Source of the DNA: Synechococcus sp. A15-62
GTDB lineage: Bacteria > Cyanobacteriota > Cyanobacteriia > PCC-6307 > Cyanobiaceae
Direction: 5' to 3'
Assembly (NCBI RefSeq): GCF_014280075.1
Contig: NZ_CP047950.1
Coordinates: 1,674,001-1,738,000 of the forward strand
Length of the DNA stretch: 64,000 bases
The translations under genes and the position numbers were made by a program. The notes below the pieces were generated by a model that ran no database searches, was not told the origin of the DNA, and saw only the letters and a program-made list of their open reading frames with translations. Positions 25,930 through 35,965 of the stretch are shown here, piece by piece (positions within the stretch are counted from its first letter, which is position 1; each line of letters begins with the position of its first letter).

Positions 25930-26196
25930 TCAGATGAACGTCTGATCGAACAGCTGAGTCCAGGAGTCCAGATCCTCTGACCCATTCCGCCGGCAGCGGC
26001 CCAGGTGCACCTCAGCGTGGTGACGCGCGTCTCCGTAGGGAATCACCTCGAATTGGGCGCCACGGGGCTGGAGCGTCACCAGGAAGAACATCCGCTGGGC
26101 GTACAGCGTGGCGTAGACGTCACGACCTTCTCCAGCCGGAGCCACCCTGTAGAGCATCCCGAAGGTGGGGTGATTCAGATATCGCTCGGACGCCAT
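25930..26196 (-). CDS. pipX: PipX, co-activator of NtcA and partner of PII
   Basis: An 88-residue protein with a Tudor-like N-terminal domain (RYLNHPTFGMLYRVAP, RMFFLVTL) and helical C-terminus. PipX binds NtcA when 2-oxoglutarate is high and PII when it is low, linking carbon-nitrogen balance to transcription. Its position four bases before pipY matches the known cyanobacterial operon. Confidence 0.95.
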   Translation of the reverse strand: MASERYLNHPTFGMLYRVAPAGEGRDVYATLYAQRMFFLVTLQPRGAQFEVIPYGDARHHAEVHLGRCRRNGSEDLDSWTQLFDQTFI

Positions 26197-26210
26197 GCCC
26201 TAATCGATGG

Positions 26211-27119
26211 TCATAGAGCACCGTACTGACCCCGAAGCCCGATCACCAACACCAGAGCGAGCATCGCCAGTCCATTCAGCAGGGGAGCAGGACGATCAGG
26301 CGGCATGCGGAAGTACGACGGACCGAGAATTCGGCCGCCACGGGCGACTAGAGCATCGGCCCCCTGCTCAGCCCTGAGAAGGATGTTGGCCAGCAGCCGC
26401 TCCCCGACGGCCAACACCAAGCCGAAACCAGCCTTGAAGCCCAGCTGACCGAGGTTGACAGCGCGGCTGGCGAGAGAGCGCAGCAGATTCTGGAGCTCTT
26501 CCTGCACCAGAGGCAAAAAGCGAAGTGCCAGCAGCAATTGAAACCCCAGTCGCTCCACAGGACACCCAACCCACTTCAAGGGAGCCAGGCACCAGCTGAG
26601 GGCCCAGACCAGATCCTCTGGGGGGGTCGTGATCAGCATCAGATTGACGCTGTGAATCACAGTGAAGATCAGGGTCGACGTGCGCAGCCCCAGCAGCGCC
26701 GAGGCACGATCAACTACCAGCGGGCCCAGCTGGAGACCGCCCAACTGCAGGGGGCCGAGGCGCAGCAGATCCCAGGAAGGGCCCTCCATCTCGAGCCCGG
26801 AAAGCTCAGCGGGACTGCGCAGCGGGAAGGCTGCAGGAGGATCCACCGCCGGCAACAACATCGACAAGAGGCCCACCACAACGGCCAAGGCCGTCAGCAG
26901 CAGCACAGACCGCCACCACAGCGAGCGTGCCAGTCCACTGCCAAGGGTGATCAGCACCAGAGCCACCACCAGACCAACGCGCCAGAGGGGCCCCGCCAGA
27001 ACAGGCGTGAGCAGAAAGACAAGGGACCAGGCCAGCTTCAGGCGAGGGTCCAGGCGCCGGAGCCAACCCGTGGAGCCATCGACGTATTGGCCCATGGGGA
27101 CCTGGCGCAACCAGTCCAT
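26211..27119 (-). CDS. Energy-coupling factor transporter T-like membrane protein
   Basis: A 302-residue membrane protein of the CbiQ/EcfT family. It starts MDWLRQVPMGQYVDGSTGWL, continues LRRLDPRLKLAWSLVFLL and has several spans. The C-terminal part contains family-typical short Ala-Arg motifs (SLASRAVNLG and LRAEQGADALVARGGRI) that contact ATPase subunits. No ATPase or substrate-binding partner is nearby, so it may serve solitary S components. The function in thylakoid-bearing organisms is unclear. It lies four bases after der. Confidence 0.8.
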   Translation of the reverse strand: MDWLRQVPMGQYVDGSTGWLRRLDPRLKLAWSLVFLLTPVLAGPLWRVGLVVALVLITLGSGLARSLWWRSVLLLTALAVVVGLLSMLLPAVDPPAAFPLRSPAELSGLEMEGPSWDLLRLGPLQLGGLQLGPLVVDRASALLGLRTSTLIFTVIHSVNLMLITTPPEDLVWALSWCLAPLKWVGCPVERLGFQLLLALRFLPLVQEELQNLLRSLASRAVNLGQLGFKAGFGLVLAVGERLLANILLRAEQGADALVARGGRILGPSYFRMPPDRPAPLLNGLAMLALVLVIGLRGQYGAL

Positions 27120-27122
27120 GAA

Positions 27123-28490
27123 TCAGCCTTTGCGACTCTGCTGACGGGCCAGGTCCCGTTCGGCATCGCGCTGTTGCTTGCCGCGCCAGAACAGGCGCAA
27201 CGGGCTGCCATCAAAACCGAGGCCCTCGCGGATCTGCCGCTCCACATAGCGCCGGTAGGTCTCACCGAACAATTTGGGGTCGTTGACGAACAGGGTGAAG
27301 CTGGGGGGCCTGCTGGCCACCTGGGTGCCGTAATACAGCTTTCCCTGGCGTCCACCGCGGGTGGTGGGTGGGCTGCGCCAGCTCAGCGCTTCCTTGAGCA
27401 CCTCGTTCACAACGGACGTACTGACGCGGCGACGGTGCTGCTCAACCGCCAAGGAGGCCAAAGCAAAGATGCTCTCCACCCGCTGGCCCGTCAGCGCCGA
27501 AGTGAACAGCATCGGAGCCCAATCAAGGAAATAGAGCTTGGAGCGCAGCTCCTTTTCCATCGCCGTCATGGTGTGGCTGTCTTTTTCCACGGCGTCCCAT
27601 TTGTTGACGACCACCACGCAGGCACGCCCGTCCTCTTCAATGCGGCCCGCCAGGCGCTGATCCTGCTCGGTCACCCCATCGAGGGCATCGATCACCAGAA
27701 CACAAACATCACTGCGTTCAATGGCCTTGAAACTGCGGTTGATGCCGAAAAATTCCGGGCCGTAGTTGACGCTGCGACGCCTCCGGATGCCTGCGGTATC
27801 GACTAAGCGCCAGGGGCGATTCTCACGAATGATGCTGGTATCAATCGTGTCGCGGGTGGTGCCGCGGATCGGGCTGACAATCGCCCGCTGCTCTCCGCAG
27901 ATGGCATTCAGAAGACTGGATTTACCGACATTCGGCCGTCCGATTATGGCCATCTGAATCGGCTCTTCCTCGTCACCCTCCTGATCCTTCGGGGGCAAAA
28001 AGGTGAGCACCTGATCCAGCAGCTCTCCGGTGCCTGCGCCATGGATGGCCGAGATTGGATGGGGTTCACCCAGCCCAAGGCCCCAGAATTCGCCGGCCAT
28101 CGCCAGGCCCTGTTCCGGCGATTCGCACTTGTTCACCGCCAGAAGCTTGGGACAGCGGTGACTGCGTAGAAATTCCGCGATGGATTCGTCAGCGGCGGTG
28201 AGCCCCTGCTGACCATCCACGATCACCAGAGCCACACTGGCTTCCTCGAGCGCGAGCGCCGCCTGCTCCCGGATCTCCGGCAGAAACTCACTGTCATCGT
28301 CGAAGACCAGTCCACCGGTGTCGACAACCTTGAATTCCCGATCGCCCCAGTAACCATCCTGGTAAGTGCGATCACGCGTCACGCCTGGCTGATCGTGAAC
28401 GATGGCCTCCCGGCTGCGGCAAAGCCGGTTCACCAAGGTCGACTTACCGACATTGGGGCGTCCGATGATTGCGACGACAGGACGCGCCAA
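27123..28490 (-). CDS. der: Ribosome-assembly GTPase Der (EngA)
   Basis: A 455-residue tandem GTPase needed for 50S subunit maturation. Two G domains each show GRPNVGKS Walker A loops (near residues 8 and 186), DTGG and DTAG switch motifs, and NKCE and NKWD specificity motifs. A C-terminal KH-like domain follows ([20 protein letters not shown]). It starts divergently from the L,D-transpeptidase gene. Confidence 0.97.
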   Translation of the reverse strand: MARPVVAIIGRPNVGKSTLVNRLCRSREAIVHDQPGVTRDRTYQDGYWGDREFKVVDTGGLVFDDDSEFLPEIREQAALALEEASVALVIVDGQQGLTAADESIAEFLRSHRCPKLLAVNKCESPEQGLAMAGEFWGLGLGEPHPISAIHGAGTGELLDQVLTFLPPKDQEGDEEEPIQMAIIGRPNVGKSSLLNAICGEQRAIVSPIRGTTRDTIDTSIIRENRPWRLVDTAGIRRRRSVNYGPEFFGINRSFKAIERSDVCVLVIDALDGVTEQDQRLAGRIEEDGRACVVVVNKWDAVEKDSHTMTAMEKELRSKLYFLDWAPMLFTSALTGQRVESIFALASLAVEQHRRRVSTSVVNEVLKEALSWRSPPTTRGGRQGKLYYGTQVASRPPSFTLFVNDPKLFGETYRRYVERQIREGLGFDGSPLRLFWRGKQQRDAERDLARQQSRKG

Positions 28491-28575
28491 GGGTCTTCTC
28501 AGGCCAATCTTTCACCCTACATAGAGGCCAAAAACCCGCTGCAGAACCGAAATTCTTTCGGAGCGAGACAAATGA

Positions 28576-28589
28576 GTCTCAATTGAGAC
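28576..28589. promoter_or_regulatory. 14-bp palindrome between der and the L,D-transpeptidase gene
   Basis: GTCTCAATTGAGAC is a perfect palindrome in the 130-base divergent gap, with a further GAGAC copy at 28565-28569. It may be a repressor site for one or both genes; the regulator cannot be named from sequence. Confidence 0.4.
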
Positions 28590-28620
28590 AGCTAGGTCAG
28601 GCTCAATCTGATCCCCCGTC

Positions 28621-29004
28621 ATGCTCGAGCTCGTCGCCAGCCTTGTGGTCGACCTCTCCGATCAACGCCTGACCGTCTACAACAGCGATCAGGAGGTGGT
28701 TCGCGTGATTCCGGTCAGCACCGGCAAGGCCTCCACACCAACCCCGATCTTCAACAGCAAGGGCCTTACGAAATACCGATCCACCACGATGTACGGACGC
28801 ACCTACACCGTTCCAGGGGTGCCGTTCACGATGTGCGTGAGTGCGAATGAGGCCATTTGCCTCCACGCCGCCCCCTGGCAGGAGAACGCCGGGCAACCCT
28901 TCGGCGTGCCCCGCAGCCATGGCTGTGTGCGCATGCCGATGAACCATCCCCGTTGGTTGTTCCACAACACCCCGAAAGGCACACCCATCACGATTCAGGC
29001 CTGA
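28621..29004 (+). CDS. L,D-transpeptidase (YkuD domain)
   Basis: A 127-residue YkuD-domain protein. It contains VDLSDQRLTVYNSDQEVVRVI, the glycine-rich TGKASTPTP turn, and the catalytic SHGCVRMPMNH with the nucleophilic Cys. Such enzymes form 3-3 cross-links in peptidoglycan or attach proteins to it. No signal peptide or membrane anchor is apparent, which is unusual for an enzyme acting in the periplasm. Its start may therefore lie upstream or export may be non-classical. Confidence 0.88.
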   Translation: MLELVASLVVDLSDQRLTVYNSDQEVVRVIPVSTGKASTPTPIFNSKGLTKYRSTTMYGRTYTVPGVPFTMCVSANEAICLHAAPWQENAGQPFGVPRSHGCVRMPMNHPRWLFHNTPKGTPITIQA

Positions 29005-29018
29005 GTCAGGCCAATAGA

Positions 29019-29486
29019 TCACTTCACTGGCAGATCGCCGGGGTGCCCCTGCACCGGATCGTCTGGAGGGGGAAGCTCAGGGCCCAAGGGCCCCTGCTCC
29101 GGCAGAGGCTCGCCCTGCTGGGCCAGCCAGGCCAACAGCCAGTTCACGGCAGTGGCTCGTCGAGTGCGGCGGGGGTACAAGTCACCGATGCGGTAACCCG
29201 CGAAGTTGAGCTGTTGCTTGAGCAGCTGTTTGTGTTCCTTGGGAACCGAGCGGGTCAAACGAACCGACGCCGGACGCTCCGCGATCAACTCGGGAGCCTG
29301 GGGGAAGGCATCGGCCCATTCGGAGGGTGTGTCAGGACCGGCGCACCACTGCGGTTCAGAGGGCTGATAGCCCAGACGTTCCCAGATCCTTTCGCAGACA
29401 AAGCGATCGCTGCAGCGGTCCTCGAGGATCTGCAACAGCAACGAACGACTGAGCGGCCAGGGCATGTCGATTGCGTTGTGCAGCAT
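29019..29486 (-). CDS. DUF1823-like cyanobacterial protein
   Basis: A 155-residue soluble protein. The pattern LLLQILEDRCSDRFVCERIWERLGYQ, then WADAFPQAPELIAERPASVRLTRSVP and YPRRTRRATAVNWLLAWL fits the DUF1823 family of cyanobacteria and plants as I remember it. The role is unknown. Its start faces the dus start, with six bases between. Confidence 0.65.
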   Translation of the reverse strand: MLHNAIDMPWPLSRSLLLQILEDRCSDRFVCERIWERLGYQPSEPQWCAGPDTPSEWADAFPQAPELIAERPASVRLTRSVPKEHKQLLKQQLNFAGYRIGDLYPRRTRRATAVNWLLAWLAQQGEPLPEQGPLGPELPPPDDPVQGHPGDLPVK

Positions 29487-29492
29487 GGACCC

Positions 29493-30494
29493 ATGATTGC
29501 TTCACCCCCCCTGCAGCTGCCCGGCAATGGCATCGCGCGTCAGCTGCGCTGCCGCGTGTTGCAGTCGCCGCTGGCAGGAGTGAGCGATCGGGTGTTTCGC
29601 GGCCTGGTTCGACGCTGGGCGCCCGATGCCCTGTTGTTCACCGAAATGGTGAATGCCACCAGCCTCGAGATGGGGCATGGACTCTGCAAGGTGGAGTCGC
29701 TCGCCGAGGAATCCGGCCCCATCGGCGTGCAACTGTTCGACCATCGCCCCCAGGCCATGGCCGATGCGGCACGACGGGCCGAAGCCAGTGGCGCTTTTCT
29801 GATCGACATCAACATGGGCTGCCCGGTGCGGAAGATTGCCCGCAAAGGGGGCGGTTCCGGGTTGATCCGTGATCCGGGGCTGGCCATTCAAATCGTGGAA
29901 GCGGTGGCGGACGCCGTGGCCGTCCCCGTCACGGTGAAGACACGCCTGGGTTGGTGTGGCAGTGATGCCGATCCCGTGCACTGGTGCCAGCAATTGGAAC
30001 AAGCCGGGGCACAACTGCTCACGCTGCATGGACGCACCCGCGAGCAGGGCTTCAAGGGTGCCGCGGACTGGAGCGCCATCAGGCAGGTGCGGGAGGCCCT
30101 CACGATCCCGCTGATCGCAAACGGCGACATCAACAGCCCCGACGATGCCCTGCGCTGCCTGAATCAGACCGGCGCAGCGGGCGTGATGGTGGGCCGAGGC
30201 ACGATGGGATCCCCATGGCTGGTGGGGCAGATCGACGCCGCCCTGGCCGGTCGCTCAATCCCCGCCACGCCGGATCCTTCAGCACGACTTGCGCTGGCCC
30301 GCGATCAACTGGATGGCCTCGTGCAGGATCGCGGTGACCACGGGCTTCTGATTGCCCGCAAACACATGGGCTGGACCTGCACAGGCTTCCCCGGTGCCTC
30401 GCGACTGCGTCATGACCTGATGCGGGCCCCCACACCCGCCCAGGCCAGGGATCTGCTGACCCAGCAGATCGATGCCCTTGCTGCGTCCGCTTGA
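29493..30494 (+). CDS. dus: tRNA-dihydrouridine synthase
   Basis: A 333-residue FMN enzyme reducing uridine in tRNA D-loops. The VLQSPLAGVSDRVFRGLVRR start, INMGCPVRKIARKGGGSGLI with the catalytic Cys, VTVKTRLGW, LTLHGRTREQGFKG and IPLIANGDINSP are standard. The frame stays open far upstream because of high GC, but ATG at 29493 gives the family N-terminus. The stop overlaps the start of the giant glycosyltransferase by four bases. Confidence 0.95.
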   Translation: MIASPPLQLPGNGIARQLRCRVLQSPLAGVSDRVFRGLVRRWAPDALLFTEMVNATSLEMGHGLCKVESLAEESGPIGVQLFDHRPQAMADAARRAEASGAFLIDINMGCPVRKIARKGGGSGLIRDPGLAIQIVEAVADAVAVPVTVKTRLGWCGSDADPVHWCQQLEQAGAQLLTLHGRTREQGFKGAADWSAIRQVREALTIPLIANGDINSPDDALRCLNQTGAAGVMVGRGTMGSPWLVGQIDAALAGRSIPATPDPSARLALARDQLDGLVQDRGDHGLLIARKHMGWTCTGFPGASRLRHDLMRAPTPAQARDLLTQQIDALAASA

Positions 30495-33400
30495 CTGGAC
30501 GCCCCGACGATCAGGGCGTGGAGCCTGCCAGCGGCCAAGACAGAAGCACGCTTGATGCTCAGGCCTGGCAGCGTTGGCGGTCTGGTCGCGCCAGCGCCGA
30601 AGAGATCGAGCATTGGCAGCAGCAACTCCAGCAGCAGCTTCCGCAGATCCCGCCAGAACTGCTGGATCCTTCACTGCTGCCAACTGCCCTGTTGCGCGAC
30701 CCAAGCCAGTGGTCCCCTGAAGACAGCGGGCTTGATCCCATCGCTCTTCTGGCCTGCCATCGGGACCTTACGAATGCCAAGCAACTGCTGAGCAGCGGCC
30801 GGCTGGGCGAAATCGCCCTGGGACAACGCAGCCTGTTCACGGATCTGCCGCCGGTGCACCTCCAGGCCTACCGGGATGGGTTGAGACCAGCGGCACGTGA
30901 AGGATCCCTCAGCGCCTTGGAGCATCTGGGGGGCATCGGCCGTCAACGCTTCCAGCAGGGACGGCCCCTGGGCATGGATCTCGATCGCTACCAACCCCCG
31001 ATCCCAGACCCGGCTCCAAGGGGGCCCATCCCCTCAGCGGCCTCGGTGTTGGTGGTTTTCCACCCCACCCAAGAAGAGGCAGAGGCCGAGTCGGCTCGCA
31101 GTTCACGACCAGAAGAATGGGGCCAGATCCGGCACGCCTCTCTGGAGCAACCATCGGGATGGATCGGAGCGCCGGCCCCAGACGACGAGACCCTCGTCAG
31201 CTTCTGCCATGCCAGTGATCAGCTGGATCCCCAGGCAGCCCTGCGCATGGCGCACTGCGCAGCGCACCACCCTGCCGCGGTGTTGCTCACCAGCGATGAA
31301 AGCCTGCACTGGAGCGATGACCCAGCCATTCCTGCAGGAAACCGCCAGAGCAGGACAGCGATCACACCGTTTCGCCTGCTCTGCCGGGGATGCCTCGGTG
31401 GCCTGGTGACCCTCCGCTGGTCAACGCTGCAACAACTGACACTGCCTCCATCCACCGGTTCGCTGCATGCCCTGCTGCTGGATCTGGCACTGCAGGTTTG
31501 CCATCGTGGCGACGCCGTGGCCCACTGCCCGGAGGTGTTGCTGCAGCGATCCGTCCAGGCGAACCCGACCGTGCCCGATGTTGCCTCCCCGGCCGACCGC
31601 CACTGTTGGACCCCTGAGCTGAGCGCTGAGATCCTGGCGACCACCCAGCGACACAGCCCAGGCTTTCTGGAGCCAGGTGGGGAGCTCACTTCCTCTCAAT
31701 CGCTAAGCGCCTGCCATCAGCTGAAGCTCCGCGCGGATCCCAGGGTTCTGGTGTCGGTTCTGATCCCGTTTCGCGACCGGGTGGATCTCACCCAGAGCTG
31801 CGTCGAGTCTCTGCGCCGCTGCGCCGGAGCTGTGAGCTACGAGCTGATCCTGATCGACAACGGCAGTGAGGAGGCCGCCACCAAGGCCTGGCTGGACGAA
31901 CAGGCCCAGATCGATGACGTGTGCGTGGTGCGGGTGGACGAGCCGTTCAACTATTCGCGGCTCAACAACATCGGCCGCCGCCATGCCCAGGGCAGCCATT
32001 TATTGCTGCTGAACAACGACATCGAATTCCGATCCGCCGAGGTGCTTCAGGCACTGCTGGACCCCTTCGCCTACCGCAGCACCAGCGCCGTGGGGGCCAG
32101 GCTGCACTACCCCGATGGGAGCATCCAGCATCAAGGAGTCGCCCTGGTGAAGGGGGAGCGCCGCTGTGTTGTGGAGCCTGGCAAACACCTGCACAGCCCC
32201 GCCGTGCTGGCCACCCTCACGCCCCTGCTCCTGCAGGAGGAATTCACCGCCGCCACCGGAGCCTGCCTGATGCTTCGCAGCAGCGATTTCGATCGCATTC
32301 AAGGCTTCGATGAAGATCTCGCCGTAGTGTTCAACGACGTGGATCTCTGCCTGCGGCTCCGCGCGCAGGGCGGATCAATCGTCGTGACCCCCTATCTGGA
32401 GATCGTTCATCACGAATCGATCAGTCGCGGCAAGGATCGGGAAGGCGCTGCACTGGCCCGCCATCAACGGGAATCCGGTCAGCTGAGGGCCAAGCACGCT
32501 GGGCTGTTTGCCGCAGGCGATCCCCTCACCAGTCAGCGGATTCATCCCCACAGCAATCGCTACCAACCCCGGGCGCCTGAGCCGCGCTCCAAAGGCCCGG
32601 TGTCCAATGCCGTGCTGATGCACTGGAGGAATCCGAACTTCCAGCCCAGCCGCCAACGACCGATCGTTCTGCTGGCACACTTTTCATCCAACAACCGGGT
32701 TCGGGACGATCTCTTCCCCTTGCTGGATGAGTACCAGCGCTTCGCCGACGTGATTGTTGTGTCGTCAGCTAGCGGGCTGCGCTGGCACCGGCGAACCCTG
32801 CATCGGCTGCGCCAACGCTGTGCCGCGATCGTGATCAGGCGCAATCAGGGGTACGACTTCGGCAGCTGGAAAGCAGCACTGAAGCTGCATCGGCAAGACA
32901 TTGCGCAGGCGGCGTTCCTGGTGCTCACCAACGACAGCTTCTGGGGACCGATCACTCCCCTCGACGATCTGTTTGGACGCCTACACGCAAGTTCAGCGGA
33001 CGTGATTGGACTGACGGACGATCTGATGTACGAGCCCCATCTTTCGTCAGCCTTCACGGCTTACAAACCCAAGGCACTGCAGTGCCCAGCCTTCAACAAC
33101 TTCTGGCATTCCCTGCAGATCTGGCCCCGTAAACGAGACCTGGTCAAACAATGCGAAGTGGGCCTGCCGGTGCAGCTGCGGGCAGCGGGACTGAAGCTCG
33201 AGAGCCTCTACACCCACAACGCCAACGGCAACGTTCTGCACTACGACTGGAAACAACTCATTGAGGAACGCGGCTTCCCCTTCCTCAAGGTGAGCCTGCT
33301 GCGCGATAACCCCACCAGGCAACCCGTCGACACCTGGCCCGAGGTAATTGGCCAACGCAACCCTCAGCTGGCGTCCAGCATCGAACGCCAACTGCGGCCG

Positions 33401-33502
33401 AAACCAGGGTTAAAGCGACTGCTTGATCGGCTGCGCCGTCGACGGAATGAAAGTGTTCGCAAGGGGTCTCGTGCTGTAATAACGCCGACTCCACGCCTGT
33501 GA
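30491..33502 (+). CDS. Giant GT2 plus RgpF-domain glycosyltransferase
   Basis: A 1003-residue protein with a GTG start overlapping dus. The first 400 residues have no clear domain. A GT2 domain begins near residue 418 ([52 protein letters not shown]). From about residue 720 an RgpF-like rhamnan-synthesis domain follows ([46 protein letters not shown]). It overlaps rfbA by four bases, so it belongs to the dTDP-rhamnose operon and probably builds a rhamnose-containing surface polysaccharide. Confidence 0.85.
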   Translation: MTGRPDDQGVEPASGQDRSTLDAQAWQRWRSGRASAEEIEHWQQQLQQQLPQIPPELLDPSLLPTALLRDPSQWSPEDSGLDPIALLACHRDLTNAKQLLSSGRLGEIALGQRSLFTDLPPVHLQAYRDGLRPAAREGSLSALEHLGGIGRQRFQQGRPLGMDLDRYQPPIPDPAPRGPIPSAASVLVVFHPTQEEAEAESARSSRPEEWGQIRHASLEQPSGWIGAPAPDDETLVSFCHASDQLDPQAALRMAHCAAHHPAAVLLTSDESLHWSDDPAIPAGNRQSRTAITPFRLLCRGCLGGLVTLRWSTLQQLTLPPSTGSLHALLLDLALQVCHRGDAVAHCPEVLLQRSVQANPTVPDVASPADRHCWTPELSAEILATTQRHSPGFLEPGGELTSSQSLSACHQLKLRADPRVLVSVLIPFRDRVDLTQSCVESLRRCAGAVSYELILIDNGSEEAATKAWLDEQAQIDDVCVVRVDEPFNYSRLNNIGRRHAQGSHLLLLNNDIEFRSAEVLQALLDPFAYRSTSAVGARLHYPDGSIQHQGVALVKGERRCVVEPGKHLHSPAVLATLTPLLLQEEFTAATGACLMLRSSDFDRIQGFDEDLAVVFNDVDLCLRLRAQGGSIVVTPYLEIVHHESISRGKDREGAALARHQRESGQLRAKHAGLFAAGDPLTSQRIHPHSNRYQPRAPEPRSKGPVSNAVLMHWRNPNFQPSRQRPIVLLAHFSSNNRVRDDLFPLLDEYQRFADVIVVSSASGLRWHRRTLHRLRQRCAAIVIRRNQGYDFGSWKAALKLHRQDIAQAAFLVLTNDSFWGPITPLDDLFGRLHASSADVIGLTDDLMYEPHLSSAFTAYKPKALQCPAFNNFWHSLQIWPRKRDLVKQCEVGLPVQLRAAGLKLESLYTHNANGNVLHYDWKQLIEERGFPFLKVSLLRDNPTRQPVDTWPEVIGQRNPQLASSIERQLRPKPGLKRLLDRLRRRRNESVRKGSRAVITPTPRL

Positions 33503-34449
33503 GCCAGCCGATGAGCAGCGCATCCGATCGACGGGGAATCATCTTGGCTGGCGGTAGCGGCACGCGGCTGCATCCGATCACCCAAGCCGTCAGCAAACAG
33601 CTGCTTCCGGTTTACGACAAGCCGATGATTTATTACCCACTCAGCACCCTGATGCTGGCGGGAATCCGCGAGGTACTGATCATCACCACCCCCCACGACC
33701 GCGAGGCATTTCAGCGCTTGCTCGGCGATGGCAGCCGCTGGGGCATGACGATCGAGTACGCCGTGCAGCCGAGCCCAGACGGTTTGGCCCAAGCGTTTCT
33801 GATCGGGGCCGACTTCCTGGCGGGCCATCCTGCCGCGCTGGTATTGGGGGACAACCTCTTCCATGGGCACGACCTGGTGCCCCAGCTGGTGAACAGCAAC
33901 GCACAAGCCCAAGGGGCGACGGTTTTTGCCTATCCCGTCAGTGATCCCGAGCGTTATGGCGTGGCCGAGTTCGATGCCGATGGCCGCGTGCTCAGTCTGG
34001 AGGAAAAACCTCAGAAACCCAAAAGCCGCTACGCCGTCACCGGGTTGTACTTCTACGACGACAGCGTCGTGGAACGGGCCCACCAAGTGAAGCCTTCCGC
34101 TCGTGGAGAGCTGGAGATCACTGATCTCAATCAGATGTACCTCGATGAAGGGCTGCTGCGGGTGGAACTGATGGGCCGTGGCATGGCCTGGCTCGACACC
34201 GGCACCTGCGACTCCCTCAACGATGCCGGCAGCTACATCCGCACGCTCGAACACCGTCAAGGGCTGAAGGTTGGCTGTCCAGAAGAGGTGGCTTGGCGTC
34301 AGGGCTGGATCAGTGCCGCACAACTCGAACAACTGGCGCAACCCCTCAAGAAGAGTGGCTACGGCTCATATCTCCTCCAAATGCTCGAGGAGAGCGTGAG
34401 CGATCACGCAGCCCTGCAAACCAGCCTGGAGGTAAGTCATGCAGTTTGA
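33499..34449 (+). CDS. rfbA: Glucose-1-phosphate thymidylyltransferase
   Basis: A 316-residue nucleotidyltransferase making dTDP-glucose, first step to dTDP-L-rhamnose. [17 protein letters not shown] is the nucleotide loop; [36 protein letters not shown] and [10 protein letters not shown] are RmlA signatures. The GTG at 33499 overlaps the upstream gene; ATG at 33511 is the alternative. It overlaps rfbC by eleven bases. Confidence 0.97.
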   Translation: MSQPMSSASDRRGIILAGGSGTRLHPITQAVSKQLLPVYDKPMIYYPLSTLMLAGIREVLIITTPHDREAFQRLLGDGSRWGMTIEYAVQPSPDGLAQAFLIGADFLAGHPAALVLGDNLFHGHDLVPQLVNSNAQAQGATVFAYPVSDPERYGVAEFDADGRVLSLEEKPQKPKSRYAVTGLYFYDDSVVERAHQVKPSARGELEITDLNQMYLDEGLLRVELMGRGMAWLDTGTCDSLNDAGSYIRTLEHRQGLKVGCPEEVAWRQGWISAAQLEQLAQPLKKSGYGSYLLQMLEESVSDHAALQTSLEVSHAV

Positions 34450-35029
34450 ACAACTCACGACCTCGTCCGGCGTATTGATGCAGGGCCCCCTGCTGATCAC
34501 CCCCCAAGCCTTTGGCGATGACCGTGGGTGGTTCTACGAAAGCTGGAACCAGCGCAAGTTCGATAACGCCGTCGGCGAATCAGTGCTGTTTTCGCAAGAC
34601 AACCACTCCCGCTCGATCCAAGGGGTGCTGCGGGGTCTGCACTACCAGCTCGCTCCGGAACCCCAGGCCAAGCTGGTGCGTGCCACGCTCGGGGCGATCT
34701 ACGACGTTGCCGTCGACATCCGACGCAGCTCGCCCACTTTTGGTGCCTGGGTCGGTGCCGAACTCAGCGCTGAAAACAAATCCCAGCTTTGGATCCCCGA
34801 GGGCTTCGCCCACGGCTTCCTCACCCTCAGCGATGTTGCTGAGGTGCAATACAAGGCGCGGGGGTTCTGGAACAAATCCTGTGAGCGGGCCATCGTCTGG
34901 AATGATCCGGATTTGGCCATTGCCTGGCCTCTCGATCGGCTGCAGGGCGCAGAGGTGAGCCTCTCGGGCAAAGATGCCGAAGCAGCAGGGTTCAAATCCG
35001 CTGAGGTGGCTGGAGACGTTTTCCCATGA
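34439..35029 (+). CDS. rfbC: dTDP-4-dehydrorhamnose 3,5-epimerase
   Basis: A 196-residue cupin epimerase. [40 protein letters not shown] with the catalytic His, [20 protein letters not shown] and [15 protein letters not shown] with a conserved aromatic region are diagnostic. It overlaps rfbA upstream and rfbD downstream. Confidence 0.97.
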   Translation: MQFEQLTTSSGVLMQGPLLITPQAFGDDRGWFYESWNQRKFDNAVGESVLFSQDNHSRSIQGVLRGLHYQLAPEPQAKLVRATLGAIYDVAVDIRRSSPTFGAWVGAELSAENKSQLWIPEGFAHGFLTLSDVAEVQYKARGFWNKSCERAIVWNDPDLAIAWPLDRLQGAEVSLSGKDAEAAGFKSAEVAGDVFP

Positions 35030-35910
35030 AGGTGCTGCTCACCGGAGCCGGCGGTCAGCTGGGCCAGGCTCTGATCGCTTCCGCCCCTGAGGGACTAGAT
35101 CTGGTGGCCACCAGCCGTCAGCAGCTTGACCTGTCTGACCCAGAAGCCTGCCGCAGCGCCGTGAAACAGCACCAACCCGACTGGGTGCTCAATGCAGGTG
35201 CCTACACAGCAGTGGACAAGGCCGAGTCGGAACCGGAGCTGGCCCATGTCGTGAATGCCGGGGCACCCGAGGCCTTTGCCCGCGCTCTTGATCAACAAGG
35301 AGGACGCCTGCTCCAGATCAGCACCGACTTCGTCTTCAACGGAACCCAGGGCACCCCATATCAACCCGAGCAGGCCCGCGACCCTCTCGGTGTTTACGGC
35401 GCCAGCAAAGCTGCTGGAGAAGCAGCGGTCCAAACAATTTTTGGCGCAAGCGGACGGAGCCTGATCCTGCGCACCAGCTGGGTGATCGGACCCGTGGGCA
35501 AGAACTTTGCCCTGACCATGCTCCGCCTCCACCGCGAACGGGATCAACTGGGTGTTGTCGCCGATCAAGTGGGCTGTCCCACCAGCACCCTCAACCTCGC
35601 TCAAGCCTGTTGGCAAACGCTTCAAATCGCTGATGAGCGCGAACTACCAACTGTGATGCACTGGAGTGATGCCGGCGCCGCCAGCTGGTACGACGTGGCG
35701 GTGGCCGTAGGCCAGATCGGTGCTGACTTGGGGCTAATCGACACGCCCGCAGCCGTGCAACCAATCACAACAGCGGACTACCCGACGCCTGCTGAACGGC
35801 CGGCCTATTCCCTGCTGGACTGCACGGCCACCCGAGCAGCACTGGACCTCAACGGCGAGCACTGGCAGCAAGCCCTGAAGGCTGTGTTGCAGCAAGCCAA
35901 AACGCCATGA
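35026..35910 (+). CDS. rfbD: dTDP-4-dehydrorhamnose reductase
   Basis: A 294-residue short-chain reductase giving dTDP-L-rhamnose. [19 protein letters not shown] is the NAD(P)H loop, LNAGAYTAVDKAE and QISTDFVFNG are family motifs, and the active-site YGASKAAGE supplies Tyr and Lys. It overlaps rfbC by four bases and is followed by rfbB after 55 bases. Confidence 0.97.
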   Translation: MKVLLTGAGGQLGQALIASAPEGLDLVATSRQQLDLSDPEACRSAVKQHQPDWVLNAGAYTAVDKAESEPELAHVVNAGAPEAFARALDQQGGRLLQISTDFVFNGTQGTPYQPEQARDPLGVYGASKAAGEAAVQTIFGASGRSLILRTSWVIGPVGKNFALTMLRLHRERDQLGVVADQVGCPTSTLNLAQACWQTLQIADERELPTVMHWSDAGAASWYDVAVAVGQIGADLGLIDTPAAVQPITTADYPTPAERPAYSLLDCTATRAALDLNGEHWQQALKAVLQQAKTP

Positions 35911-35965
35911 AGCGCCACTGAGTTCTACGCCGCAACCTCAAACAAAGCCCCCCACGCACACACCA

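Noticed and set aside
28857-29492. Upstream extension of the dus frame by over 200 codons
   Set aside because: The extension overlaps the L,D-transpeptidase and DUF1823 genes and lacks domain character; ATG at 29493 gives the normal Dus N-terminus.
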